This document shows, in pieces, positions 8,232 to 17,728 of a stretch of 64,000 bases of DNA. The notes under the pieces were generated by a model that was not told the origin of the DNA, did no database searches, and worked only from the letters and a program-made list of their open reading frames with translations. The position numbers and the translations under genes are program-made. Each line of letters begins with the position of its first letter. The stretch's first letter is position 1. The stretch is from DATATJ01 sp963789075 (GTDB lineage Bacteria > Acidobacteriota > Vicinamibacteria > Vicinamibacterales > CAVVIG01): the NCBI GenBank assembly GCA_963789075.1, contig CAWBJQ010000005.1:1-64000 (forward strand), given 5' to 3'.

Positions 8232-8911
8232 GAGGCGCTCGGCTGCCCAGCAGCAGCGTGCTCCTGCACAACGCGGTCGAACACTTCGCCGAAGCGCGAC
8301 GCGACCCGAGCCCCGACCTCGGCCATCTCGATGCGGCGGTCGAGCAGACGCTCGAGCGACGTCACCCCACGGTCGGCGATGCCGCACGGCACAATCAGAT
8401 TGAACTGCTCGAGATCGGTGGAGACATTGAGCGCGAATCCATGGCTGGTGACCCACCGCGCGATGCGGACGCCGATCGCGGCGAGCTTTTCGCGGCCGAC
8501 CCAGACGCCCGTGAGTCCCGGGACGCGCGCCGCCTCGATACCGTAGTCAGCGGCCGTGCGAATCAGCACCTCTTCGAGATCGCGCACGTAGCGGTGCACG
8601 TCCTGCCGATCGGGCTTCAGATCGACGATGGGGTAGCCGACGAGCTGGCCGGGACCGTGATAGGTGATGTCGCCGCCGCGTCCGGTCTCGAGCACATCAA
8701 TGCCGCGCGCCGCCAGCGCCTCGTCAGTCGCGAGGATGTGGCGGCGTCCGCCGTCGCCGCGCACTCCAAGCGTGAGAACGTGCGGATGTTCGACCAGGAG
8801 CAGCAAATCGCCGACGCGATTGGCGCGGCGATCCTCCACGAGCGCGCGCTGGAGCGCCAGCGCATCGCCGTAAGGTATGGAGCCCAGCCGGCGGATTTCA
8901 ATATCACGCAT
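8228..8911 (-). CDS. lipB: Octanoyltransferase LipB
   Basis: This enzyme transfers octanoate from acyl carrier protein to lipoyl domains, the first step of lipoate synthesis. Diagnostic motifs are RGGDITYHGPGQLVGYP, GVWVGREKLAAIGVRI with the catalytic Lys, SHGFALNV, and IVPCGIADRGVTS with the catalytic Cys. I prefer the ATG at 8911 (MRDIEI); an ATG at 8941 exists but lies in a GC-rich repeat. It is the last lipoate-related gene after the 2-oxo-acid dehydrogenase operon, whose E2 subunit needs lipoate. Confidence 0.93.
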   Translation of the reverse strand: MRDIEIRRLGSIPYGDALALQRALVEDRRANRVGDLLLLVEHPHVLTLGVRGDGGRRHILATDEALAARGIDVLETGRGGDITYHGPGQLVGYPIVDLKPDRQDVHRYVRDLEEVLIRTAADYGIEAARVPGLTGVWVGREKLAAIGVRIARWVTSHGFALNVSTDLEQFNLIVPCGIADRGVTSLERLLDRRIEMAEVGARVASRFGEVFDRVVQEHAAAGQPSAS

Positions 8912-8918
8912 TTGTTGT

Positions 8919-8942
8919 AGGGGCGGTCGGCGCCCCGACATG
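8919..8942. repeat. GC-rich palindromic repeat
   Basis: GTAGGGGCGGTCGGCGCCCC forms a short GC hairpin between the E2 gene and lipB. Its first half resembles the GTAGGGGCGGACC element at 14372. Confidence 0.5.
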
Positions 8943-8958
8943 GATCACCGGACAACCC

Positions 8959-10315
8959 TTACGCGCTGTTTGGATCCCAGTTCTCCAGCGAGCGCTTGAC
9001 GTGCGACATGAACTGGTCGGCCACTGCGCCGTCGATGATGCGGTGGTCATAACCGAGCGTCAGATACGCCATCGGCCTGATCGCGATCGCCTCGTCGATC
9101 ACCACCGGCCGTTTCTCGACGTTGCCGACGCCGAGGATCGCGACCTGTGGCTGGTTGATGATCGGCATGCCGAACAACGCGCCGAACACGCCCGGGTTGG
9201 TGATCGTGAACGTCCCGCCCGACACTTCGTCCGGCTTGAGCTGCTTGCTCCGCGCGCGCGCCGCCAGATCGGCGACGCTGCGGCTGAGCCCGAGCAGGTT
9301 CTTCTCGTCCGCAGCCTTGATCACCGGCACGATGAGTCCCCAGTCGAGCGCCACCGCGATGCCGAGATTCACCTGCTGGTGATACACCACGTTATCGCCG
9401 TCGATCGAGGCGTTCACAACGGGCACGGCGCGGAGCGCGTCGATCGCCGCCTTCACGATGAACGAGAGATACGTGAGCTTGGCGCCCGCGCGCTCGTATT
9501 CACCCTTTTTCTTCTGGCGGATTTGGTCGATGCGCCCGAAGTTCACTTCGAAAACCGAGTGCACGTGCGCCGACGTCCGCCGGCTCATGACCATGTGCTC
9601 GGCGATCTTCTTGCGCATCACCGACATCGGCACGACTTCGGTGGCCGCACCCGGCTTGAACGCGGGCATGTCGATCGCGGGGCCTTTCGGCTGACGCTCG
9701 GCTGAAAGCGTCGGGGGACGCTCGGCTAAAGCCTTCGCGCTACCCTCCTGCCCCTCTTGCGCGACATATCCAAGAATGTCGTCCTTCGTCACACGCCCGG
9801 CGATGCCGCTGCCCTGCAGCTGGGAGATGTCGACGTTGTGCTCCTTCGCGATCTTGCGCACAAGCGGCGACGATCGCTGCCGGATCACGTCTTCGGTCGA
9901 TGGAGCCGCTCCCGCCGAGGCGCTCGTTGACGCAGCCGCCGACGTCGGTGGGGGGCCGGACGGAGCGCTGCCACCATCCGCTTGCGGCCGCGCCTTCGGC
10001 GGCTCGACCGCCTTCGCCGCGGCGACCGGCGGTTCGGACACCGCCTGGCGCGCCGGCGCGGCGGCCGGCTGCTCACCCGCTGCGCCGATGATCGGCGACA
10101 ACGCTGTTCACCGCAACGGTCTCGCCTTCTTTGACGCGGATTTCGGTGACCACACCAGCGGCAGGCGACGGGATCTCAGCGTCGACCTTGTCTGTGGAAA
10201 TTTCGAACAACGGCTCGTCACGGTCGACCTTATCGCCGACCTTCTTGATCCAGCGGACAATGGTGCCTTCCGCGATTGACTCGCCCATCTGCGGCATTAC
10301 GACATCGGTAGCCAT
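8959..10315 (-). CDS. Dihydrolipoamide acyltransferase (E2) of a 2-oxo-acid dehydrogenase, frameshifted
   Basis: The N-terminus (start at 10315) is a lipoyl domain with PQMGESIAEGTIVRW and the lipoylated Lys in EISTDKVDAEIPSP. After VNSVVA the frame changes near 10090; removing one base gives VVAIIGAAGEQ. Next come a long Ala/Pro linker, a peripheral subunit-binding domain (SSPLVRKIAKEHNVDIS) and the acyltransferase domain ending in YDHRIIDGAVADQF with the catalytic His. The lipoyl motif resembles OdhB/BkdB, so the complex may use branched-chain or other 2-oxo acids. The linker contains a dispersed DNA repeat. The E1 genes and lpdA lie directly upstream. Confidence 0.88.
9692..9760. repeat. 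Dispersed repeat copy inside the E2 linker
   Basis: Two copies of CGCTCGGCTRAAGC lie at about 9695 and 9719. They are followed by TCGCGCTACCCTCCTGCCCC. A near-identical element occurs in an intergenic space at 29405-29430 (24 of 26 bases shared). Here it is read as LAERPPTLSAERQPKG. Confidence 0.75.
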
Positions 10316-10344
10316 CTCTTCTCCTTAGAGCCTCTTGCGAAATT

Positions 10345-10447
10345 ACCACGAAAGCCCACCACCACGCTGGGCACGGAGGTCACGGGGAAAACGTGTAAAG
10401 AAGGAATCGTCCTCCGCGTCCTCTGTTGATCTCCGTGGTGGAGAGGT
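10345..10447. repeat. Inverted low-complexity repeat between E2 and E1 beta
   Basis: The left arm contains CCACCACCACG and GCACGGAGGTCACGG. The right arm contains CCTCCGCGTCCTCTG and CTCCGTGGTGG. It belongs to the same general family as the element at 22421-22536 and separates E1 beta from E2 by 134 bases. Confidence 0.6.
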
Positions 10448-10449
10448 TT

Positions 10450-11424
10450 TCAATATCGGATCAATTTCTTCGCCGCCGCTATCAGCTTCTCGACATTCGG
10501 CAGCGACGCCTTTTCGAGCGGCGGACTGTACGGCACCGGCACGTCCAGCGCGGCGACGCGCATCACCGGACCGTCCAAATACGGAAACGCTTCCTCGGCA
10601 ACAATCGCCGCCACTTCTCCGCCGATGCCACCGGTCCGGCTGGCCTCGTGCAGCACGATCACCTTGCTCGTCTTGGCGACCGACGTCAGGATCGCGTCGC
10701 GATCCAGCGGCGCCAGCGTCCGGAGATCCACCACCTCCGTTTCGACGCCCTCTCCGGCCAGCGCCTCGGCGGCGTCGAGCGCCACGTGGACCATCGCGCC
10801 GAACGTGACGATCGTCAGGTCGCTGCCGGCGCGGCGCACGATCGCCTTCCCAATCGGCACGATGTAGTCGTCGGCCGGGAGGGTATCCTTCAGCCGCCGG
10901 TAGAGCAGCTTGTGCTCGAAGAACAGCACCGGGTCATCGTCTCGAATCGCCGCTTTGAGCAGGCCCTTGGCATCGTACGGCGTGGACGGCTCGACGATCT
11001 TGATGCCGGCCGTGTTCAGAAACAGCGCTTCGGGGTTCGCCGAGTGAAAGGGTCCGCCGCTGACGCCCGCGCCGCAGGGCCCGCGCACCACCATCGGCAC
11101 GCCGGCGCCGGTGCGATACCGGCTCGTGGCTGCGACGCTCGTGATCATGTCGAAGCACGTCGTGATGAAGTCGATGAACTGGAGCTCCGCGACCGGGCGC
11201 AGACCCATGTACGCGGCGCCGATCGACGCGCCGATGATGGCGCTCTCGGAGATCGGCGTATCCACGACGCGCGTGTCGCCGAACCGCGCGAGCAGTCCTT
11301 CCGTCACCCTGAACGCGCCGCCAATGGGGCCGACGTCCTCGCCGATGACGAACACGCGTTCGTCGCGCGCCATCTCCTCGAACAGCGCTTCGCGGATCGC
11401 TTCGAGAAAGGTCACCTCCGCCAT
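10450..11424 (-). CDS. 2-oxo-acid dehydrogenase E1 component, beta subunit
   Basis: This 324-residue protein completes the thiamine-diphosphate site with the alpha subunit and decarboxylates the 2-oxo acid. It shows MAEVTFLEAIREALFEEM, FVIGEDVGPIGGAF, and the transketolase C-terminal domain (LTIVTFGAMVHVALDAAE, VIVLHEASRTGGIGGEVAA). Its ATG overlaps the stop of the alpha-subunit gene by one base, which decides the start and suggests coupled translation. The complex could be pyruvate- or branched-chain-specific; sequence alone does not settle which. Confidence 0.92.
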   Translation of the reverse strand: MAEVTFLEAIREALFEEMARDERVFVIGEDVGPIGGAFRVTEGLLARFGDTRVVDTPISESAIIGASIGAAYMGLRPVAELQFIDFITTCFDMITSVAATSRYRTGAGVPMVVRGPCGAGVSGGPFHSANPEALFLNTAGIKIVEPSTPYDAKGLLKAAIRDDDPVLFFEHKLLYRRLKDTLPADDYIVPIGKAIVRRAGSDLTIVTFGAMVHVALDAAEALAGEGVETEVVDLRTLAPLDRDAILTSVAKTSKVIVLHEASRTGGIGGEVAAIVAEEAFPYLDGPVMRVAALDVPVPYSPPLEKASLPNVEKLIAAAKKLIRY

Positions 11425-12533
11425 CAGCGGCCCCCCTTCGTCTTTGCCGCCGCTGTTGTTTCTGCAAACGGCGATCGGACGATCTCGACGCTCGGTGGCA
11501 CGAACGGATCGTCGCCGAACAGCCCCCGCGCGACCGTCGCCGGATCCGGCTCCGGCGCCGCGGTGGCCAGCTGCGATTCCTCCTCGGCGTACGCCTTCGT
11601 CATCTGGTCGATCTCGTCGAGCTCGGCCGGCTTGGCGACACCATCGCGTGTCAGGCGCTGCCGATACAGCGCAATCGGATCGCGCTTCGTCCACGTGTCG
11701 ACCAGATCGGCAGGCACGTAGCGCATGTCGTCGTGCGCCGCGTGTCCCTTCATCCGCATCGTGTCGATCCCGAGCAGCATTGGACCGTCGCCGCGCCGCG
11801 CGGAATCGACGGCGCGCTTGGCCGCATCGTAGACGGCGAGCATGTCGTTGCCGTCCACCATCTGATGGCGCATCCCGTATGCGTCGGCGCGCTGATCGAT
11901 GTGCGCGATCGCCATCTGCTGGCGGACCGGCGTCGAATAGGCGAACTTGTTGTCCTCGGCGATCACCACGAGCGGCACCTGCTTGACGGCGGCGAAGTTC
12001 ATCGCTTCGTGAAAGACCCCGGTGCTGGTGGCGCCGTCGCCGACATACACCATCGCGACGAGGGGCCGCTTCTGCATCTTCGCCGCGAGCGCGACGCCGC
12101 TCATCACCGCCACCATGTCGCCCAGCGGACTGACCGGACCAATCAGCATCGGCGCCTCGACGCCCGGCTCCGGAATATTCGCGAAATGATTGCTGAGATC
12201 GCGGCCGCGCGCCGCGCTCGTCCCTTTGGCCATGTACTGCAGAAACATCACCAGCGGACGAACACCCATCGCGAGCAGCGCGCCGAGGTTCCGCGTCAGC
12301 GGGGACAACGCGTCGTCGCGATTCAACGCATACGCCGTGGCGACCGACTCGCCTTCCTGGCCGAGGCTGCGATAGACGGCGCCGGTGATCTTGCCCTGCT
12401 TGTGAAGAATGTTGACGCGCTCTTCGACGTCGCGCGTGAGGCGCGCGTAGTAGTACAGCTCGAGCCGCTGATTGCGCGTCAGCGCGGTGGATGGAGACGC
12501 GTCGGGAACGGTTTGCGTTTTTCGCGGGCTCAC
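11424..12533 (-). CDS. 2-oxo-acid dehydrogenase E1 component, alpha subunit
   Basis: This 369-residue subunit binds thiamine diphosphate through GDGATSTGVFHEAMNFA, ending in VIAEDNKFAYSTP with the metal-ligand Asn. It also shows the substrate-loop region RGRDLSNHFANI and the phosphorylation-loop-like MRMKGHAAHDDMRY. The start is a GTG at 12533. It follows lpdA with nine bases between and overlaps the E1 beta start. The HAAHDD loop and separate alpha and beta genes fit the branched-chain or acetoin-type branch. Confidence 0.92.
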   Translation of the reverse strand: MSPRKTQTVPDASPSTALTRNQRLELYYYARLTRDVEERVNILHKQGKITGAVYRSLGQEGESVATAYALNRDDALSPLTRNLGALLAMGVRPLVMFLQYMAKGTSAARGRDLSNHFANIPEPGVEAPMLIGPVSPLGDMVAVMSGVALAAKMQKRPLVAMVYVGDGATSTGVFHEAMNFAAVKQVPLVVIAEDNKFAYSTPVRQQMAIAHIDQRADAYGMRHQMVDGNDMLAVYDAAKRAVDSARRGDGPMLLGIDTMRMKGHAAHDDMRYVPADLVDTWTKRDPIALYRQRLTRDGVAKPAELDEIDQMTKAYAEEESQLATAAPEPDPATVARGLFGDDPFVPPSVEIVRSPFAETTAAAKTKGGR

Positions 12534-12542
12534 GTCGACCCC

Positions 12543-13958
<1,416 letters not shown>

Positions 13959-13994
13959 AGATTCTCCAGAAAAGGGGCCGTACCCCTTTTTCGA

Positions 13995-14252
13995 TCATGA
14001 TCGCTTCAGCGACGACAGCGACACGAACGTCGTCGTGCTGCCGGCGGCACTCGATTCAGCGGTTATTGGCTCGGCCGCCGGCGGCGGCTCGAGTCGGGCC
14101 ACGCGCGCACGCACCTGCGCGAGCTCGTAGCGCAGCTCCCAGTACGACTCGGTGAGCCGCTCGAGACGTTTGGCGGTCCGCCGCGCGCGCACGGTGGCCG
14201 CGGCGGCCGTGATGAGGGCTGCTATCGTCAGCAGTAGGGGTAAGGTCAACAA
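13995..14252 (-). CDS. Small membrane-anchored coiled-coil protein
   Basis: This 85-residue protein has an N-terminal hydrophobic segment (LTLPLLLTIAALITAAAATV) and then a charged helix (TAKRLERLTESYWELRYELA) likely to form a coiled coil. A Pro/Ala/Ser-rich tail follows. The start appears to be a TTG at 14252. It lies 36 bases upstream of lpdA on the same strand and could share its transcript. No family was recognised and no function can be given. Confidence 0.5.
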   Translation of the reverse strand: MLTLPLLLTIAALITAAAATVRARRTAKRLERLTESYWELRYELAQVRARVARLEPPPAAEPITAESSAAGSTTTFVSLSSLKRS

Positions 14253-14371
14253 AACTGATACGTTAGCGAACGGCTTGCAACAGTGTCAACCGCCTGCCAC
14301 AATGTGCTCGGCTTTCTCCCGAGATGCTGTTCAACCCTCGCTCGCGCACGGGCGAAGCGTCAAACCCCTCA

Positions 14372-14480
14372 CGTAGGGGCGGACCGCTATGTCCAGCCTC
14401 CGCCCGGCTACGGCTAGGCTCGCCGAAGCGCCGAGCGCGGAGGCGGCCGCCCAGGGCCGGCACAGAGGCTGGCCCCTACG
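14372..14480. repeat. Inverted repeat of the GTAGGGGC family
   Basis: CGTAGGGGC at 14372 pairs with GCCCCTACG ending at 14480, and CCAGCCTC near 14393 pairs with GAGGCTGG at 14465. The element lies immediately upstream of the response-regulator start at 14488. Confidence 0.65.
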
Positions 14481-14487
14481 GCGAACA

Positions 14488-15877
14488 ATGAGTCACAAGC
14501 CTAAAACCGTTCTCATCGTCGACGACGATGAAGGCATGCGCGATACGTTGACCGCGATGCTCAAGCGTGAGTATCGGGTGTTGCGCGCCGCGACTGGCGA
14601 GGCCGCCCTTCCTATTCTGAACCGCGAAGACGTCGACTTGATGCTGCTCGACGTCCGGCTGCCGGGCATCAGCGGCTTTGAAGTCCTGCGCATCGTCAAA
14701 GAGAACTACAGCCTCATCGAAGTCCTGATGATCTCGGCCATCAACGACATCGAAACTGCCGTGCAGGCCATCAAGCACGGCGCCTATCACTACACCACGA
14801 AGGATTTCGATTACGACCAGCTTCGCTCGCTGGTCCACAACGCGAGCGAGCGGCAGGATCTGAACCGCCAGGTCCTGACGCTGTCGGCGCAGGTCGCTGA
14901 CCAGACCGAGCGCGAGTTCATCGTCGGGCCGAGCAAGATCACGCGCGACATCGTGGATCTGGTGAACAAGGTCGCGAAGCTCTCGGCGACGGTGCTCATC
15001 CTGGGCGAGAGCGGCACCGGCAAAGAGCTGCTGGCACGGCTCCTCCACCGCGAGGCGGGCGATGCCGCGGCGCCGTTCATCGCGGTGAACCTCGCGGCGA
15101 TTCCGCGCGAGCTCGCCGAAAGCGCGCTCTTCGGGCACGAGCGCGGCTCGTTCACCGGCGCGCACCGGCAGCAGCTCGGCAAGTTCGAGCTGGCGTCGAA
15201 CGGCACACTGTTCCTCGACGAGATCGGCGATCTGCGGCTCGACCTTCAGGCGAAGCTGCTGCGTGCGATTCAGGAAGGCGAGATCGAGCGCGTCGGCGGG
15301 ACCAAACCGATCAAAACGGAATTCCGGCTGATTGCGGCGACCAACGTCGACCTCGACAAGGCCGTGAAGGACGGGAAGTTCCGCGAGGATCTCTACTATC
15401 GCATCAACGTCATTCCGATCAAGATGCCGCCGCTGCGTGAGCGGACAGAGGACATCTCGCAGCTCGCCGAGTTCTTTCTGCGCCGCTACAACGCGCGGTT
15501 CCGGAAGAAGATCAGCGGCATCACCGATTCGACGATGGCGATGCTCAAGAAATACTGGTGGCCGGGCAACATCCGCGAGCTCGAAAACCTGATCGAGCGG
15601 CTCGTGGCGGTCAGCGACAAGGACTACATCTCGGAAGAGGACCTGCCGCTGGAATTTCATTTCGCGCAGCTCGAGCCGCAAGGCAAGCACGGCGACAGCC
15701 TGTTCGAGGAAGCGACGGCGACGTTCGAGCGGAACTATCTGTCTGCGTGCGCTCGAAAAGTGCGGCTGGAACGTGACCGGAACGGCTGAGTATCTTGGAA
15801 TCCCATTAAGTACGTTGAAGTACAAGATGGACCGTCTGGATGTGCGTCAGCTCGCCAAGAAATTGCGGGGCGCTTGA
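14488..15877 (+). CDS. Sigma-54-dependent response regulator (NtrC family), frameshifted near its end
   Basis: Domains in order: receiver with KTVLIVDDDEGMRDTL and phospho-acceptor Asp near residue 55 (LMLLDVRLPG); AAA+ domain with Walker A GESGTGKE, Walker B LFLDEIGDLRLD and a sigma-54 contact loop GSFTGA (a variant of GAFTGA); then a Fis-type HTH. The frame breaks near 15743 after FERNYL. One extra base there restores LRALEKCGWNVTGTAEYLG and STLKYKMDRL, ending at 15877. I place the start at 14488 (MSHKPKT). It sits directly upstream of a sigma-54-type promoter and a histidine-kinase-containing operon, so it is the likely activator of that operon. Confidence 0.92.
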
Positions 15878-16054
15878 CGCTAGTCAATAACTTGGCCGCT
15901 CAGGTCAACGCATTGCCCGATGCTCGCAATCTGCTGATTCGGCTTCGGTAAGCGGCGCGCGATTGCGGCTGCTCGAGCGCCTCGGTCAAGTCGTTGCCCG
16001 ACTGACGGCGCGATTCTCTTTCCCTCCCAACAGACTCCACACGACACCCGACGA

Positions 16055-16070
16055 AATTCGCTAGCGAATT
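16055..16070. promoter_or_regulatory. 16-bp perfect palindrome, candidate activator site
   Basis: AATTCGCTAGCGAATT is identical to its reverse complement. Its centre is about 37 bases upstream of the -24 element. A dimeric Fis-type HTH regulator binds such dyads, so the adjacent response regulator is the natural candidate. NtrC-type sites usually lie further upstream, so this is an inference. Confidence 0.5.
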
Positions 16071-16097
16071 CAACATCAACTGACCCGATCGATGCGC

Positions 16098-16113
16098 TGG
16101 AACACCAGTTGCA
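16098..16113 (+). promoter_or_regulatory. Sigma-54 (-24/-12) promoter
   Basis: TGGAACACCAGTTGCA matches the consensus TGGCACG-N4-TTGCW at the invariant GG and GC, with exactly ten bases between them. Transcription would start near 16124, about 85 bases before the maturase ATG. Confidence 0.7.
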
Positions 16114-16207
16114 CTTTGCATCGGCAGCTCGACAATCGACCCACAGCAAAGTCGGTCTAGTTAATTCCCACCGCAGTCTCGTTCGCGGTTCTGGTCGGAG
16201 TGGCGCA

Positions 16208-17620
16208 ATGCAGCCTTCGATGTTCAATCTTCGTGTGCCGCTCCCCGCGCGGGGCGATGTGTTCCTGATGAACACGCTCACCGACGCGCAGCTGGTGGTG
16301 TCTTCCGATGTGGCCGAGCTGCTCGACCGCAGCGCGAGCCTGGAAAGCACGGCCGGGCTGGATCAGGAGGCGCGCGAGGCGCTTCGACCTGCTGAGCGAG
16401 AACGGTTTTCTCGTGCCGAGCCGCGACGCCGACTGGAAGGCGCTCGATCGATATTTCACGATCGGTCAAGAGCGACACCTCCGAGCTGCACATCACGGTG
16501 CTGACGACGCTGCAGTGCAACTTCGCGTGCGACTACTGCTTTCAGGGCGACCACGGCGACTACAACAAGTTCGCGCAGAAGATGACGCTGGAGATGTCGG
16601 CGCGCGTCGCCGACTGGATCGAGCGCGAGCTCGATCGCGTGCGTCCCGAGCGCTTGGTGATCACGTTCTTCGGCGGCGAGCCGCTGCTCAATCTGCCGGT
16701 GCTGTACGACCTGGCGGATCGGCTGTGGGCGGCCACGCAGCAGCGCGGCGTCCGCATGATGACCAGCATCATCACCAACGGCCTGCTGCTCACGACGGAC
16801 ATCGTCGATCGGCTGGTGCCGCGCGGGCTGAAGGGCGTCAAGATCACGCTCGACGGCGATCGCGACACGCACAACCGGATGCGTCCGCTGCGCGGCGGCC
16901 AGGGCACGTTCGACCGGATCGTCGAGAACATCCGTCAGGTCGCGGCGAAGGTGCCAGATTTCGATCGGCGGCAACTTCGACGAGACGTCGGCGGACAGCT
17001 ATCCGGCGCTGCTCCAGTTTCTGCGCGAGCAGGATTTCGCCGACAAGCTCGTGAAGGTCAATTTCAAGCCGGTGATCCGAACGCAGGCGCCGGCGCCGAA
17101 GGGCATCCTGCCGCTGATGCCGGTCGAACGGCCGACGGCAAGCCGCTCGGCGGCACGTGCATGACGTCGGCCGGCGCGGGCGGCGGCGGCACGGCGTGCG
17201 ATTCGTGCAACGTTCCTCGACGACCAGCTGACGTTTCTGCGCGAGGAAACGAAGCGGCACGGCTTTCCGACGCCGGACGGGGTACACAACGGCCCGTGCC
17301 ATGTGCATATAGAGCACGCGCACACGATCGGTCCGGACGGATCGCTCTACGCGTGCCCCGGGTTCACGGGCGAGCTCGCCCAGTCGACGGGGCACATCGA
17401 CGACCGTCGCGATCCGCTACGCGCGCGTGCGCGCGAACAATTCGACCGCCTGGATCCGTGGAAAGAGTGCGGAGACTGCGCGTTCATCCCCGTCTGTGCG
17501 GGGGGGTGCCTGGTGGCATCGCACACAGAGCTTGGCGACATGAACAGGCCGACATGTCACAAGCGCTCATACGAATCGGCGCTCATTTCGCTGGCGCATA
17601 CCGCGGCCAGCGCAGCTTAG
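16208..17620 (+). CDS. Radical SAM/SPASM peptide maturase, frameshifted
   Basis: Reconstructed length is about 470 residues. The N-terminal about 90 residues (NTLTDAQLVVSSDVAELLDR) look like the leader-proximal region of such maturases. The radical SAM core has CNFACDYC near residue 103, binding the 4Fe-4S cluster that cleaves S-adenosylmethionine, then TFFGGEPLLN and ITLDGDRDTHNRMR. The SPASM/twitch region has paired cysteines (GGTCMTS, ACDSC) and the end WKECGDCAFIPVCAGGC. The frame changes near 16380, 16455, 16962, 17132 and 17212. The following tiny gene is the likely substrate. The product modification is unknown. Confidence 0.88.
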
Positions 17621-17630
17621 GGAGAGTACA

Positions 17631-17726
17631 ATGAAGATTCAAATCGTCAAGAAGGCCGTCGTCAACGCGAAGCCCCAGGGTATGTGCAACATGATGATTG
17701 ACGAAGCGCCGATGAACAAGAAGTAA
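17631..17726 (+). CDS. Candidate RiPP precursor peptide, 31 residues
   Basis: A 31-codon frame starts ten bases after the maturase stop, with a strong ribosome-binding site (GGGAGAG, about five bases from the ATG). It ends two bases before the next gene. The N-terminal half is basic and leader-like (MKIQIVKKAVVNAK). The C-terminal half carries the only Cys (residue 19) in KPQGMCNMMIDEAP and ends NKK. Five Met and no aromatic residues are present. Small size, position directly after a SPASM enzyme and tight packing support a precursor role; no family name is claimed. Unlike its neighbours it has no frameshift. Confidence 0.65.
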   Translation: MKIQIVKKAVVNAKPQGMCNMMIDEAPMNKK

Positions 17727-17728
17727 CG

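Larger units (their letters stand above)
15878..16207 (+). promoter_or_regulatory. Control region of the peptide-maturase operon
   Basis: This 330-base gene-free stretch separates the response regulator from the maturase. Its GC content is lower than that of the flanking genes. It holds a 16-bp perfect palindrome (16055-16070), a sigma-54-type promoter (16098-16113) and a GGAG ribosome-binding site at 16197, seven bases before the ATG at 16208. No credible coding frame was seen in it. Confidence 0.65.

Noticed and set aside
14476..15825. Large minus-strand frame opposite the response regulator
   Set aside because: It is an antisense shadow of a gene with clear receiver and AAA+ motifs; its translation is His/Asp/Arg-rich without domains.
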